Assembly: GCA_023846275.1 (NCBI GenBank)
Contig: CM043868.1
Span: 18,261,755 to 18,325,754, forward strand
Source of the DNA: Vanilla planifolia
Lineage: Eukaryota > Streptophyta > Magnoliopsida > Asparagales > Orchidaceae
Direction: 5' to 3'
Length of the DNA stretch: 64,000 bases
Part shown: positions 47,226-60,961 of the stretch, piece after piece
How the letters are laid out: each line of letters opens with the position of its first letter
How positions within the stretch are numbered: the stretch's first letter is position 1
Made by a program: the position numbers and the translations under genes
The notes under the pieces: generated by a model
The model's input: the letters and a program-made list of their open reading frames with translations, nothing else
Database searches by the model: none
Told to the model about the DNA's origin: nothing

Positions 47226-48479
47226 ATCTGTACATACTAGAGGACAATTGTACATTATGGTGCAAAACTAGATCAAACCATAGCCTCTGAATAAATTCAT
47301 TATGGCACATTCATCCCTATGGTGAATATCTCAACCTGAGATGATTTTTAAACCAATTGATAGTAGAACCTCATCCCAATACAACTCTGATGGAGATCAT
47401 TTCATTGTTCAATGTTTGAATAAGCTCTTGCCACACAATATTAAAGGAGTTTTGAAGTATGTTAACCTCTCGATGAAACTAGTCATGGGTTGTACTCTTA
47501 TTACATGATTGAATAAAGTATTAATTTTATAAAAAAAATAAAAAAAAATGTCCATGTTTTGGATTGTTGTAAAATCAATAATAACATATTCATCAAAAGA
47601 TAATTACCTACCTCCAAAAAAAAATTCACGTAAATCCATAGCCATAGTCTCTCTTCTAATCATATTATAATTTAATACAAAAAGAAAAGTATAAAAACTA
47701 TAATAATCAATCAAAAGTATGGGATCCTTGACGTAGTTCTAAAAAGGTTGACTAGTCCAAAATGGATTTGTTGACGCACAATGTTTCGAAAGAGGCAACA
47801 ATTCACGTCAAGCCCAAAAGGAGTACGAGTTCAACTCCACAGGGTTGTTATGTGATCCAAGGACTCAACACAAATATTATGATTTGACTTAAATGAGCCA
47901 ATCAATAACGAAAAATATAAAAACCAAAATAGTAAGACATAAAAATTGAAGCATATAAATTCATAATGGCCATAATGTCTCAATAGGTTGAGGAAGCCCA
48001 ATTGTCAATGAATGCATTATCATGCAATTTCATAGTTGTTATCCATTAAACAAAAGAGAAGACTTGGAGTGTTTTAGTGTTATGTCTTAAAAAACTCATT
48101 TTTTTCGTATTAACCTGAGCTTAAGCTCAAAAACCCCTTTTATAGGGTGAGAATCACATAGAAATTCTCAATCTTTGTTTTATTTATTAAAATTTTCAAA
48201 TTAATTGTTGTTTTATCATTACTCAATCTAGGTAGTCATTTTTGCTTTCTTAATATAGATTGGTTCTCGTTTCAATACTAGACTTCTCTATTAGTTTTAG
48301 CTTCACTAAAGTTTTTAAAAAGAAGAAACATTAGTCGAGCTATTACTAGCTCAAATTTGAAAGGAATCCAATTGTAACATGTGCTTGTTTGATTGTTTCA
48401 TATTGTATCATAAATCGCATATTCATCAACTAACATAGATTTGCAAAGTTTTTACTACATTCTTTGTATTCTTTTTGCC
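47226..48479. other. Intergenic DNA, no gene seen
   Basis: AT-rich apart from a mixed stretch at 47720-47880. No open frame of note on either strand. Confidence 0.35.
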
Positions 48480-50090
48480 ACGTCATCCTTTTGAGTTTCC
48501 ATAATTGTCTTATTCTTGATGATGCCCTTATTTTTACAAAACTTTTCAAATGTTATAAAGTAAAGCTCTAGTCCATTTTTAGTTTTCAACCTTTGATCTT
48601 CTTTTCAACTTTCTTTTTAATCAATATGCTTCACTTCTCAAAATGCCTTACAAAATCTCTTTTCTAATAAAACATATACGCCCAGGCCTTTCTTAAATAG
48701 TCATTAATAAATGTCAAAACGTATTTAGATCCTATCTTTGAAGAAATAATAGTATGTTCACACAAATGAGTAAATATATTCCATAATGCCTTTATTCTTA
48801 TGAGTTTTTTTCTGAACTTGACCTTAGGATGCTTACCAAAAGCACAATCCTCATAAAAATCCAAAACAATAGTCATCTTTCTATGAACGAAAGCTTTTTA
48901 TCTTTGGCTTAGCTCTGACCAACTATACTCCAATATGTGTCCATGCCTCATGCGTCATAATATAGTCACATCATTAGAAGAAAGAATTGAAGCTACACCT
49001 ATAATTCTGTTGCCAAACTTTTAGTAATACCATGACTCCCATCAAAACTTGCAGAACACTTTTTTTAATTCAGAATATTTAACAAACTTCAATCTAAATA
49101 ACCTAGATAATATTTTCTTTAGGAATTGAATTGATGTCTTCCAAAGGATATTTTCATCATCATCTGACTTACAAGTAATAAACTAATACCTCTAAGGCAT
49201 TATGTGATAAAAATAACTAGATTCAAGAATCTAATTCATTATAAAAGATATAATGTTTAGTTATTAAAATTGTACTAAAATCATTTGTATTCTTTTTTAT
49301 AACTAAAATTATGTCAGAGATTATTTTTTTTTTTCACTTTTCTTTTCAAGTCCTACTTGCAAATATCTATATTGAGATTTCAAGTCTTCACCTTTTTTCT
49401 TGGTTTTGATTTTAGTATAATACTATCTTCCTTGTTAACTTTTCTATGTTTTTAATTGCTTTGCAAATACACCATCACTAAAAGTTTCCTGTGAGCTTTT
49501 TTTTTCTCAAGTCATATAATAACAAAGAATTTTTCACAACTTTCAAATTAATTATTTCTTTTTTATATAACAACGTTTTAGTCAAATGTTTAAAAATATC
49601 TAAATTTCTAATTTATTGTATGCAAATTTTTCTTTTTCAATGTTCATATCAATATTAAAAAGATGTAGAAATCAAATTATAGATATGTAATTGCTCTTGA
49701 AATGATTTACCTTCTTTCTTGCAAAAAGTAAAGAATGTTCAAATATTTGTGACTAGCTTGTTCATGTTCAAGGCTTCCAACCTTTTTTATAAATCATTCA
49801 TGGTCTCTTGATCAATAACATTTTGAAAAACTTTATCTTCCAGATGGCACTTAATTGGATCAAGAGCCTCTTAATCCATCTTTTCTTTCTCATCATCACC
49901 AAATTGTTTATTGTCTTCAAAGCCTTGAGATAACGTTCCTTGTTTAAACATGCTCGCATTCTGATCTTCCAAACATAAAAGACATTTTTGTCGTGAATTT
50001 CTTTAAATTTATACTTTTTGTGTAAGAATACTTTAAAGTAATTGTTATTTTGAAAATTTCGAACTCCTAGATTTCAATAGCGGCAAACTG
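48480..50090 (-). mobile_element. Second, unrelated Ty1-copia element, decayed
   Basis: Minus strand, a different copia lineage from elements 1-3. Gag at about 49640-50075 shows LWKIRMRALL and, with breaks, a block like LWKKLEALNMNKLVTNIFTL, as in Ale/Retrofit-type gag. A protease relic lies around 49150-49260 (ILESSYFYHIMP against an expected LDSGCSYHM). 48664-48876 gives the integrase start (EDCAFGKHPKVKF, then YVLTFINDYLRKAW). Reverse transcriptase is not recognisable. No LTR pair or primer site was found. Confidence 0.7.
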
Positions 50091-51007
50091 TAAAACTAGT
50101 TTTTTATGATAAAAAATATATTTATTTGTGAAAAAGAGAACTTATCCGAGATCCATTTACAAAATATTAACTAAACATATTATACAATTATAATAATCAA
50201 TAATAAAATAAGATAACACCAAGAATTTTACTTTATTGACTAAGAAATAACCTATATCCACAATGTTACAAGCAAAAATTCCACAATATAATCATTTACA
50301 AATAAGAAAAAGTAATCTTGAATTAAAAGACCTTCACAAGAAATATGAAAAAAAAAAAAAACAACACGGATCTCATTAAAGATTTTGATAGAGGTAGATT
50401 TCACATTCAATTCCAATTCAAGTCACCAAACGATACAAAGTTCTTTTTCTTCTACTCTTAATCTCAACCGAAGGCTTCTCTTCTTTTTATTAGATTTTGC
50501 ATTTCTTTAATGTCTAAATAATTGATGACTGCGTGATTATATTTCAATACTTTCACTTAGACTTATAAGTTGACATATTCAAATATTATTTTGATAATAT
50601 TATTAATTTAATAAGTTAGAAAGTATCATTTATGAGTAGAAAGAACTTGCTTTCATTATTTATAAAAACAAAATATTAAAAGAGTGATAGTTAGAAGAAT
50701 TCTAGACATGGTTAGAAGAATTCATCTAAATACAAACTCAAAACAACATGTAATCATTTGATTTCATTTGATTTCATTGTTTATCAATTAGCACTAGCTA
50801 CACAATAATATACTTTAACCATAACAGCAACATGAATTCACTTAAATAGATTGGTCAATTCATCCAGTGTGGTTTAAGAGAAAACTTCGAAGCCTACTTG
50901 AGTTTAATCGTTGCCCCACACATCCATTGCTAACACTTCCTTCTTTAGGTGCAGTTTTAGTGTGCCCTTTGAGCTATAAAACAATGCAGAGAAGATGCAG
51001 CGTTGCG
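50091..51007. other. Intergenic DNA downstream of the NIP gene
   Basis: AT-rich. 50867-51007 immediately follows the NIP stop codon on its strand and should hold the 3' UTR. No other gene is seen; plus-strand open frames over 50867-51274 are shadows of the NIP exon. Confidence 0.4.
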
Positions 51008-52191
51008 TTAGCTGGGGCCGTTCTTCATCCTCCAGCTTTTGATGAAGGAGCCGCTCTTCGTGAGCTCTCGAGGTGGCTTGTTGGTGTAGCGGACGAGTCC
51101 ATAGGCCCACGCGCCAGCTACCGTTCCACAGGTTGGCGCAACCATGTACACCCATATAGACTCGAACCGGCCTGCGACGATTGCGGGTCCCAAAGTTCGG
51201 GCAGGGTTCATCGATGCTCCAGATATCGGCCTGCGAACAGATTTAGTTTCCCTTCCAAATCACAACACGACTAAGCTAAACAAAAGAAACCTCCATGTGT
51301 TACATTAATTTACTCACCCAGCAATCGCGACGTTTAGTAGCACTGTGGCTCCCACCGCGATCCCTGCGAGTTCTCCGATCTGCAAATCACCAGAAATCAG
51401 GCGTGTCGCTGAATCTTAATTAATTCACTATTCACAACAGATGATGACTCACAGCGCGGTTGTCGGTGGCGACGCCGGAGATCACAAACATGAGGAAGCA
51501 AGAGATAATGAGTTCCATGAAAAAGGATTGGACATCCGAACCCGAAGGAATGGTCCCGGCAAAGAGATGGCGGTGCCCACCGAAGAGAAGGCGCAGCGTG
51601 CCACTTGCCAGAATGGAGCCTAGCACCTGTGCCGCGACGTAGGCAGGCACCTGAAGTAGCACGATTCGTTCGGGTCACAAGACACAAGAACAGAATCGTT
51701 CGCGTAATTGGAGTCGTGGAGCTATACCTGCTTCAAGGGAAACCTTCCGCACGAAGCGAAGGCGATGGTGACGGCGGGATTGAAATGGGCGCCGGAGATA
51801 TGGCCGACGGCGTAGACCAAGACGGTAACCGCTAATCCCCAGACCATAAAAATGCCGGGGAAGGTCACCGTTCCCTTTGTGCTCTTGTTTACCGTCACCG
51901 CAGCGCATCCGGCGAAAATTAGGAAGTAAGTACCAAAGATTTCTGCGACTACCTATGACATGAGAAGAAGGCATTCACTGATTCGAAGTAACCCGATCCG
52001 AGAAAATAAAATAAAATAGAATTTGAAGCTAGTCATCGAATTAAGGAAAGGAAGCAGGGGAAGAGGAGCCTTGCCTTGTGCCAGAAAGGAACAGCGATGC
52101 TCAAGTCGGCATCTTCATCGATGGAGACGCCATTTCTTTCTTCTCTGGAATTCCCAACAGTTCCCTCCTCCATGGATCTCTCTTCAGCCAT
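51008..52191 (-). CDS. NIP1: NIP subgroup I aquaporin (nodulin-26-like), five exons
   Basis: Membrane channel of the MIP family; NIP subgroup I proteins carry water, glycerol and small metalloids such as arsenite. Exons on the minus strand are 52075-52191, 51728-51952, 51453-51650, 51318-51379 and 51008-51230, giving 274 codons, normal for NIPs. The two NPA boxes are present (HFNPAV in exon 2, MNPART in exon 5). The filter residues, Trp in FMVWGLAV, the helix 5 aliphatic residue, Ala and Arg around NPAR, fit the Trp-Val/Ile-Ala-Arg type of NIP I. The C-terminus keeps the SGSFIKS serine region, phosphorylated in nodulin-26. Frames join cleanly over all introns. Intron 1 uses a GC donor (CACAAG then GCAAGG); the others are GT-AG. 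Exons are GC-rich. I judge it a functional gene. Confidence 0.95.
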
Positions 52192-52283
52192 TACCTCCGT
52201 CTCTATTTCTCTCTACTTGTATCGTTGTCTTTGTGCTGATAATTCCCAGTTTCCAACTCTGACTTGCCCTTACTGCTACGGTG

Positions 52284-52294
52284 GATATTTATGG
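52284..52294 (-). promoter_or_regulatory. Possible TATA box of the NIP gene
   Basis: On the minus strand CCATAAATATC lies about 95 bases before the ATG. Position and composition suit a plant TATA box, though it departs from the TATAAA consensus. Confidence 0.35.
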
Positions 52295-52299
52295 ACAAG

Positions 52300-53689
52300 A
52301 GAACAGGTGAGAGAATTAAGAAGAGTGGGTGGGTAAGGTACGTAATTTGTTGGACCATTATGAGGTTGTTGGTTGACTCCAAAGGAAATACATAAATTCG
52401 TTTAAAGTTAAATTTGACAATTGATTTCAAAAATATTTCTTAATTTGAAAATATTAAAAATCAACAGAAAAATCTTTTATTTTTTACATAAAATATCCTT
52501 TTTTAAATACATCGTTTCAAAATTTCTTTTTTTAACTACAATCTCAATTTGGCTTTGTATCTTTTTTCAAAGAAACTCATTAACTTCAAAAAAGATTAAC
52601 TGTATTAGATACCTTTGTTTGAAATCACAAAGCATGGCATGTAATTTGTTGAAACAAATTTTCCTTGTACAAAATAATTTTATAAAAAAATAAATAAATA
52701 GCCTTTAGGAAACATTTTTTCTTGCAAGGAAATTACTTTAAAAATGTGAACTATTAATGATGATTTTGTATAATTTGTTAATTTTTTTTGTAAAATAAAA
52801 AGTTGGGCAAAAAAAACAACAAATTTACTGAATAAAATATTATGATATTGAGGTGCAATAAAGTTTTTTTATATATGCAGTCAATTATATCACATTTTCC
52901 TTGTTATCAACAATTATTAATATCATCAAATTTGAAAAGGAGCCTTAAATTGGAGTTGGGTGAGAAGCATGAAGACACTCTCAGGTCTTGAATATTGCAG
53001 GGAGAAGAGCTACATTGAAAATGTCCCTAGAGTTCAACAGATCACCATTATAAGATTCCACTAATAAGGCCTAATAACTCACCTATGTTATAAATTTCTA
53101 TGACTCCATTTGGAGCCAATCTCATGATAGTATTAATCCATTATTTGTTATTTTTTTTTTCTAGTTGCTTAATATGTATCATTCACTTATCTTTTTTTAG
53201 ATTGATTTATAATTTGGTTTTTCTCAAATTTTATCAACCTATTTGGTTTCATTTTTTGTTAACAATTCTACCTATTTGTCTGGCTCAAGTGAGTCTGACC
53301 AATATGTTTGCTTGCTTGCTTAAGTTTCTCTTATTTCATTGAAGCATATCTTCTTCTATTTTATTTTCAATGTTCGAACTTAATTGTTGCATTTAGACAC
53401 AAGCTCAGGCAACCCTGAAGTGAAATTGTTCATATCTATCCCTATGCTGACATGAATCTTGTCCTTTCCTAAGTATTTTCTTAATCTTTTTTAAATAAAT
53501 ATATAACAACCTAGCTTTAATAATGAGGTATTATTTCAATTTAACAGGATCTTTTCTTTATTCAATGATTCCTTTCTTTTTCACCATTTATCTCAAAATT
53601 ATTCTAACTCTAATATATCTAATCATAGAATATTTATAAAATCCAAGCCTAAGTAATCCCTCAAAAGATAACCCAATATTTCAGGACCT
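52300..53689. other. NIP upstream region and AT-rich DNA
   Basis: No gene. The first several hundred bases are the likely promoter of the minus-strand NIP gene. 53100-53342 has an open frame of low-complexity hydrophobic residues, not supported. Confidence 0.4.
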
Positions 53690-54620
53690 AAGGAATCAAA
53701 TTCTTTGTCATTTGTTATTGTGATTATTTTCTCTTTAAAATTTTTTTAAGTTGATATTTGTTTCATATATTATTCTCTGTTTTTTTCCTTCTCTTTTTCA
53801 TAATTTATCAAATCTGTATAAAATATTTTTAGAAATGTACATGAGTCTAACACAATTAATCACATGAAAGATTGTTTTCAATGTCAACCTAGCTCAATAA
53901 TCATTCATGGATGTTTAATTTCATCTCAATTACACCCAATATTTACATATAAGGTCTAATGGCTCTGGGTTTTTTAGCAAAACTATGTTAAAATTTCATG
54001 ATAAAATTTATATAAGAACGAAAAATCGTAACCACCCTCATTTTTTCACTCATATTAAAAAAAAATCTTAAAATCAAGTAAAAGAGATTGTGATTGAGTA
54101 TAATTGAACTTGATCATGTCAATTTTTTTACATTTGTTATTTATATATAAACATATTACAATAATAACAAAACTTTAGAGAGTATGCCATACATTTAAAC
54201 TTATTCAAAAATAATATTTTAGTATATCAATAAAAATAAATTTTTGAGACAAACTCAACTGTGTTAAATTTATAATTTTTTTATACCTAAAGAATTTTTT
54301 TATGAATTTTTAAAAATAAGAGTATAATTATGATTATCAAAAAATCACTCAAGATAAATTTATAATTTTGAGAATTTTAGCTTAGATCAAATCTAATTAG
54401 TGGAGAATAGAATTGTAAATATAAAAATATCAAATGTGTTTGAGTAGATTTGTAATTTTAAAAATTTTGGCTTATATTAAATCTAAATGACAAATGATAA
54501 TTCATAAATAACAAAATGTAAGAGGACTAGAATATAAATTTGATGACTATTAATTTTTTGTGTGAAAAGAATGTTTGTTTAGTGGAGCAACTATGGCCTT
54601 ATAAATGCTTTTTATGAAAC
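53690..54620 (+). repeat. Dispersed repeat R, copy 2
   Basis: Tandem neighbour of copy 3, offset about 1.0-1.1 kb. Shared landmarks are TTTGTCATnTTTATT, ATATTTGTTTCATRTATTATTCT, TGTACATGAG, AATCATTCATGGAT, AAAATCAAGTAAAAGAGATT and TAATTTTGAGAATTTT, ending near AAAAAGAATGTTT. It is also related to copy 1 at 7180-7820. Confidence 0.85.
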
Positions 54621-54807
54621 TAGTTTTTTGTAATATTCTCTTATCAATTTCCTTATTATAGTTATTTGGTAATGTGTTTATATTTCACTAATAACAAGCT
54701 TGAATTTATAAAATTCATCAAAACTAGGTTTTATTTTTACACTCTTATTACATTTTCTAAAAAGTTATTGCATGAACAAGTGCCTTATTTTGAGATCAAA
54801 GAAATAA

Positions 54808-55605
54808 TGTAATCAAATTTTTTGTCATCTTTATTATAATTATTTTTCCCTTAATTGTTTTTATGTAGATATTTGTTTCATGTATTATTCTATGTTTTTT
54901 TTTCTTCTCTTTTTATAGTTTACCAAATCTAGCATGAAATATTTTTAAACATGTACATGAGATAACACCTTTAACCGTGTGGAGGGTTGTCCTTAGTGTC
55001 AATCCTAGCTCAAGAATCATTCATGGATCTTTAACTTGATCTAGATTCAACCCAATATTGACATATACAGTGTAACAGCTCCGACTTCTATAGCCAAACT
55101 ATTTTAACATTTTGGAATTAAAGTTAAATAAAAGGGGAACACCTTAACATCCTTTAATTTTCCACTCATGTTAAAAATAACTCTAAAATCAAGTAAAAGA
55201 GATTTTGATTAGATATAATTGAACTTAATCATGTCAATTTCTTCAAATATGTTATTTACATATTAAAATATTAATATAATAATAATATTTTAATAAGTAT
55301 GTCATAAGCTTAAACTTATTCAAAAATAATATTTAAACATATCAATAAAAAAACTTTTTAAGAAAAACTGAACTGTATTAAGTTCATAATTTTTTAGAAA
55401 CTTAAAGAATTTGTTATGAATTTTTAAAAAATCAAACATAATTGTAATTATCAAAAGGTCACTCAATGTAAATTGGTAATTTTGAGAATTTTGGCTCAAG
55501 TCCAAGTAATGAAATGTAAGAGGGCACAATGAAAATTTGATCGACCACTAATTTTTTTGTCTAAAAAGAATGTTTCGATAGCTTAATAATGCTTTTTGAC
55601 ATCAA
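54808..55605 (+). repeat. Dispersed repeat R, copy 3
   Basis: Second tandem copy, same landmarks in the same order as copy 2. The two are diverged at many positions with small indels, so the duplication is not recent. No long open frame; nature unknown. Confidence 0.85.
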
Positions 55606-58600
55606 TTATCAATGGATTAAACACTCATGCACTCATAGTCAACTTTTTTTATTATTTTATGCATTTTTAATAAAACAGAATAATAATAAAATAGATATTT
55701 AATAATCGGTTATCGAATTATAAGTTACCCATTTCTTACCATGCATGGCTATTTTCTAAACCCAAGTGTTGTCATCTCTATTTGGTTGCTATGAAATTAG
55801 GAATGCATTTTTACCATGCTTTGACCAATAGGCAATAATTTTGATGTGAGATTTCGATGTCTCTAACGAAGTAAGTGGTACAAGTTTATTTCAATTTTTA
55901 CCTAATATGTTGTATAAGTCTTAAGATTCTAATGAGTTGAGGAGAAAAAGAGAAGAGTAGACATTGATATAGTCGAAGAGAAAGATACACAACATCGAGT
56001 TAGCTAAAAAAGAGAAGAAGGGTGTTCGTTTTGCCTCAAAAAATTTTTGTAATAGTATAGTATCATACATTGTTTGATACAAATGGCTTTAGGTCAAACT
56101 GTTGCGGTGGAGCTATAAAGATATCGTATTAGGCAATTTTCTAAATCATACTATTAAAGGAGCATCATTATTGTAACATAAAGGGGTTAATCGTATAGTA
56201 TAATATGTGTGTTATATTATATGATATTTTATATTTGAAAAAAAAATTATACAATATGATATTTTTATTGTATCAATATGATCTTCAAATAATACCAACA
56301 AAATCAGTAAGAGAAAAAAATAAAATGAAAGAAAAATGTGCAGTGATCATATAGTACAATTCTAAGTATCATACTAAATGATTACGAGAAATATGAAAAA
56401 CAAATAAAATCATATAGAAATATACAATATAATATGGTATATTTTTCTCTTAGTATAATAGACATATTATAAATGATATAAATGCCAATATGATTTTGAT
56501 TTCATATTTGATTAAATAAATGATAACATAGGTCTCTAACATAAATGGTTCAATCTGATCTCAATTCAAGTTAAGTTTAACACATTTATTATATATTTTA
56601 GTATAATTAAAGCCAAATAATCTAAATTTTTTATTTTTTTAATAAAGTTTTACATCATAATTACAAAATACTTTATATAAAATGTAACAATGTATGATGC
56701 AATTTAATTTATAAAGTTGTCATTATACATATATGTCAAGTATTCTATTTCCAACTATGTTAAGTCTTATCATGGCTTAATATGGCTTGAATCACTCTTT
56801 TATCTCCTAGTTTGATTTGATTATTTTAATTTGAACTAAATTTCTATTCAAACAGTAAATGATCGTCAATCCTTTAGTAAAACATTCACCTTTGGAGTAT
56901 TGGATTTGAGAAAATAAAACTTTTTAAAATATATTTTTTAGATTATTGGGTCGACGTTAATAAAAAAAAAAACTTCTTATATTGAATGGTTAAAGACAAC
57001 GTTTTTTAAAATATTTTTGTAAAAACTGACTTAGCAATAATTTTTAAAAGTTTTTTTTTAAGAAATAAGCTTTTTATCAAAATTATCAAGCCATTTTCTT
57101 GATAATCACAATTGAGATTGAAAATAAATTTCTGCATTAATCTAATTTTTTTTTTAAAAAAAAGGGATAGCTTATACAAATAAAAAATAGGTCATTACTC
57201 AGTGCGGTAAACTTTTGATTCCTTTGAGCTCTAAAGAAAGAAAAAACAATTTTGAATCACTTTCACAGAAAAAAAAAACCTTAATTAATAAAAACTTTTA
57301 AAGATTTTTAAGAAATGATAAGACTGATTTTTCCATAAAATGCATCCCCGCTTCACAAAAACATACAAGGAATATAGTTATCTTCAACTAATAATTTTTA
57401 AATATAATTTTCATTAATATATTTTGAAATCAGAACAATTGGCTCAAAAGATACCTAATAGTTCTTTTATTTCTTTAAAAATTGAAGTCTTAAGTTAGAG
57501 TTCGCAAAAGGGACTTTGTCGAGTAGAAGAATTGGTGATGAAAAAGAGTTTGAAGTATTTTTCAAATGGGTTCTTAAAAGCAATTTTATTTGTTAAAATA
57601 AAGTTAAAAAGAAGTTTAAACATTATATTTATGTATAACGATAAAAAAATATTGTTGAATCCCTGAGCAAATTTTATACACAATTCAAAGCTTGAAAAGA
57701 CGCTGTACAGATGAATTATCATTTATTAACAAACAGGCCCAATGATGTTTACTTCGTCTCTATGCTTCATAATAATATTTAGAAGACCGTGGCATATCCA
57801 TTCTGTTGATGTTCGAAGATTGTTTTTTCCTTGAAACTATTTTGGAAATTGGAATATTAAATTGCTGTTAGTTGATGATGCCGCTGTCAAAGCTGCCCCA
57901 TGGTTACGGCAACACGAAAAGAGAAGAGGAATTAATTAGTACATGCATTTGAGAGGTTGATTGGTATGTTTTCACGTTTAATATTAATTCCCTTTTATCC
58001 TTAATTTTCAAGTCAAATTAGGAGTTTGGCATGTTTCTTCTTGTTGAATTTTACGCAATTCTTAATTTTATCATTTAATTTTCATATATGAGACATAGGA
58101 TATGAAATAAATTTTAAAAATAAATAAAATAGTTAGTGTTAAACGATGGAATATACCTAAGTGTTAAACAATAAATAACATTTGGAGACATTGGCGACAG
58201 CTACTACTTGGTCGACAAAAAAGAAGAGATCTAACAAATCACAAAGAAATGTTTGATATTCAAGTCAAAAAGCTTCAATAATCATTCCTTTAACAAGGAC
58301 ATGGATATGTTTAGGTAATCAATAAAAACTTATGCTAAAGATTTTCGAACAAAAGTTTCTAATGAGAACTTTAAATTAAAGATCTCTAAACTTCGGATCT
58401 AGATAAGTTATCAATAGTCAATCTTATGATAAGTTATCAATAGTCCATTGATTTTATTTCTACAGAAAAATCCCAATAATAAGTCACTTGGAGGGCAAAG
58501 TTTATAATTTTGAAACAACTTTTTTGAAAATGCATCACATGAAATTTTGAAGTAAGACTAATTTTTTTGTGTTTGTATGATTTGCATAATTGTTATAATT

Positions 58601-58608
58601 GATTCTTA
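55606..58608. other. AT-rich intergenic DNA
   Basis: No gene. 56040-56530 repeats the ATCATACTA/GTATAGTATAAT word group. A pair of short direct repeats (GATAAGTTATCAATAGTC) lies at about 58404 and 58431. Confidence 0.35.
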
Positions 58609-58878
58609 TTGCACTTTAAAAAGGAAGTTGAAAAATGTTGGTACGATAAAATAAGTATTGAATTAAATTATATATATAATAAAAATATAATTAAAAATGT
58701 TGGCATTTTCTTAGAAAAGTATTTCACTAAAAAAATAATTACTTTATTACTCTTAACTATCTGGTCAAACTCGTACGCCGGCGCTCCACTCGAACCCCCA
58801 AGTTGGCTAATAGGCGTGCCAAAGGCGGAGAAGACTTGGGGATTTCATACACGAAGAGTCTTCAAAAACTGCTTGTGA
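58609..58878. other. Short GC-richer patch, possible gene scrap
   Basis: The last 110 bases of an 89-codon plus-strand frame are GC-rich in an AT desert and read APLEPPSWLIGVPKAEKTW. The opposite strand is also open there (SAFGTPISQLGGSSG). No family recognised, and the 5' part of the frame is low-complexity. Confidence 0.25.
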
Positions 58879-60372
58879 AAGAAACATATGAACAAGTCTG
58901 TCCATACGAATGCTTTCTCATGCACTTACTCGACCCACTAATCAAAATTTCCATATGATCTTTAAGACATGGTGTTGTTTTATTCGGTTTACAATTTCAC
59001 ACCGAAAGTTGAAAGTTCAAACTTACATTCAAAGCAGATCTATTCTTTGGAGAAATAATACAGGGAAGAATCTTTGAAACCCATATCAAAGTCTATCATG
59101 TAATAAATTAATGCACAAGATCAAACATATAGAAAACCACGTTTTTGTTAAAGACAGCCTTTAGCAACAAAGTTGTTTGTTACAAATTTACTTGTAAGAT
59201 GGATGCCCTCATTGCATATACTTGATGTAGTTTGGAATAGAAATTTGTGATGTTTTTTTTGTGCAAAAATATCACATCACATTTTGAATATTTTTTTGGT
59301 ATTTGTCTTTTTAAATTAGTATAAAAATTTTATCATTATTGACTTTTATCAATTTGGATGACTACTTTGTGTGTAATTTTTATACTCTTTTTCTAGATAC
59401 ATCGTCTCAAGCATTCATCTTAAATGTCATATATGTTGTCAAGATCATCATAACGTTATGTCTTACTATCTTTTCTATATCAAGAAAATTAAATACAAAA
59501 AGTGATACTATTTAAAACAAAATATTAAAATAAATATCTTTTTATTTGTGTGTATAAAGCATTACTTCTTATCAACATATTAAAATGTATTATGTAATCT
59601 AAAATATAGTATGATAGAGAGTCACATATAACTTTCTTTATCACATCATCTTAGATATTTTTTTATTTCAACCTAATCATTTTATTGAAGTTATTTAATA
59701 TTTCAATAGAGTTTAAAATATTTTTATTTTGTCCATCATTGATAAAAAAATAAAAAAAATAAAGAATCTAAGTTTAATTTAAAGTAATCATTTTGATAGA
59801 CTAATTTGATGCATGCAATAAGCAAAAAAAGTAAACAAAAAAAACTAAAATGAACAAAATAATAATAATAATAATCTCAATAATATTGAATTTCATGATA
59901 CTTTTATTTTTTGCTTCACAATAATTTGAGATCTAATCTCATAAAGATAATAAATTAGACTACCATCGACTCAAAAGTGTAAACTGATAACACTAATTCA
60001 AATAAATATTGTCTATATTCTATTAGTTTATTTAGATACTTTAAAATTGATTACTTGATGTCTCAAAAAAAATATGAGGATAACTTAAATATAAATAATA
60101 ATTTTTTATCAAATATTTTATGTAAGAAATAAAAATAAATAAATAAACTTAAAAAACTTAGTTATTATTATTATTAGTATTATTATTATTTTATTATTAT
60201 TATTGTTATTATTCTAATTTTGTTTTATACAAATCTTCTCTTTTATTATCTTTTTTTATCATTTGTTTAAAAGAGCTTCATCGGCATGTATCTCTCTTGT
60301 ATGCCTATCACACTTTTCTCGGCTCCTGTTTCCAAGAAAGCTCTCTCTTTTCTACCGTGATCTTCTTCTTTA

Positions 60373-60403
<31 letters not shown>

Positions 60404-60911
60404 TGATCTTTTACAGGTTTTGCTGTTGTTTATTTAAAATATTATCTCATAGAAGCATTTGTTACAACATTAAATGCGATTGCAAACATGTCCATTAGAA
60501 CGTGTTAAATGACACCAACCTAAAATTTTTACCAAGTTGAAACCTTATTGCATAATTTGATTTTGACACCAACCTATATAACAAATAAACCTGAGCTTCT
60601 CAAGAGGATAAGAAAGGAAAAGATTAGTAGACACTAACCAATGTGTTTTAAATTTAAAATAAAGTTTTTAGGAATTAAAATGATATTTCATAACTCATGT
60701 GAAATTGTTTCATTGCATGGGGATTACAAAACGGGGGTTGCACAGTAGAAAATTTCTACTTTCATCTTCGATTTCAGCTATGGTTCTCTGATAGCAAAAA
60801 TAAGTTTGAAATTTTTTATGGTTTTGGTTCCATTTTTTAAAATTTTTTCAATATATTAAATTTAATTTAAAACACTTTCTAGTTAGTTTTGTTTAAAAAA
60901 ACATAAGAAAG

Positions 60912-60961
<50 letters not shown>

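Noticed and set aside
50867..52336. Plus-strand and alternative-frame open frames over the NIP gene
   Set aside because: They are shadows of GC-rich NIP exons on the minus strand; only the minus frames join into a complete aquaporin.
58609..58878. 89-codon plus-strand frame as a gene
   Set aside because: The first two thirds are low-complexity AT-derived residues; only the last 110 bases look coding-like and both strands are open there.
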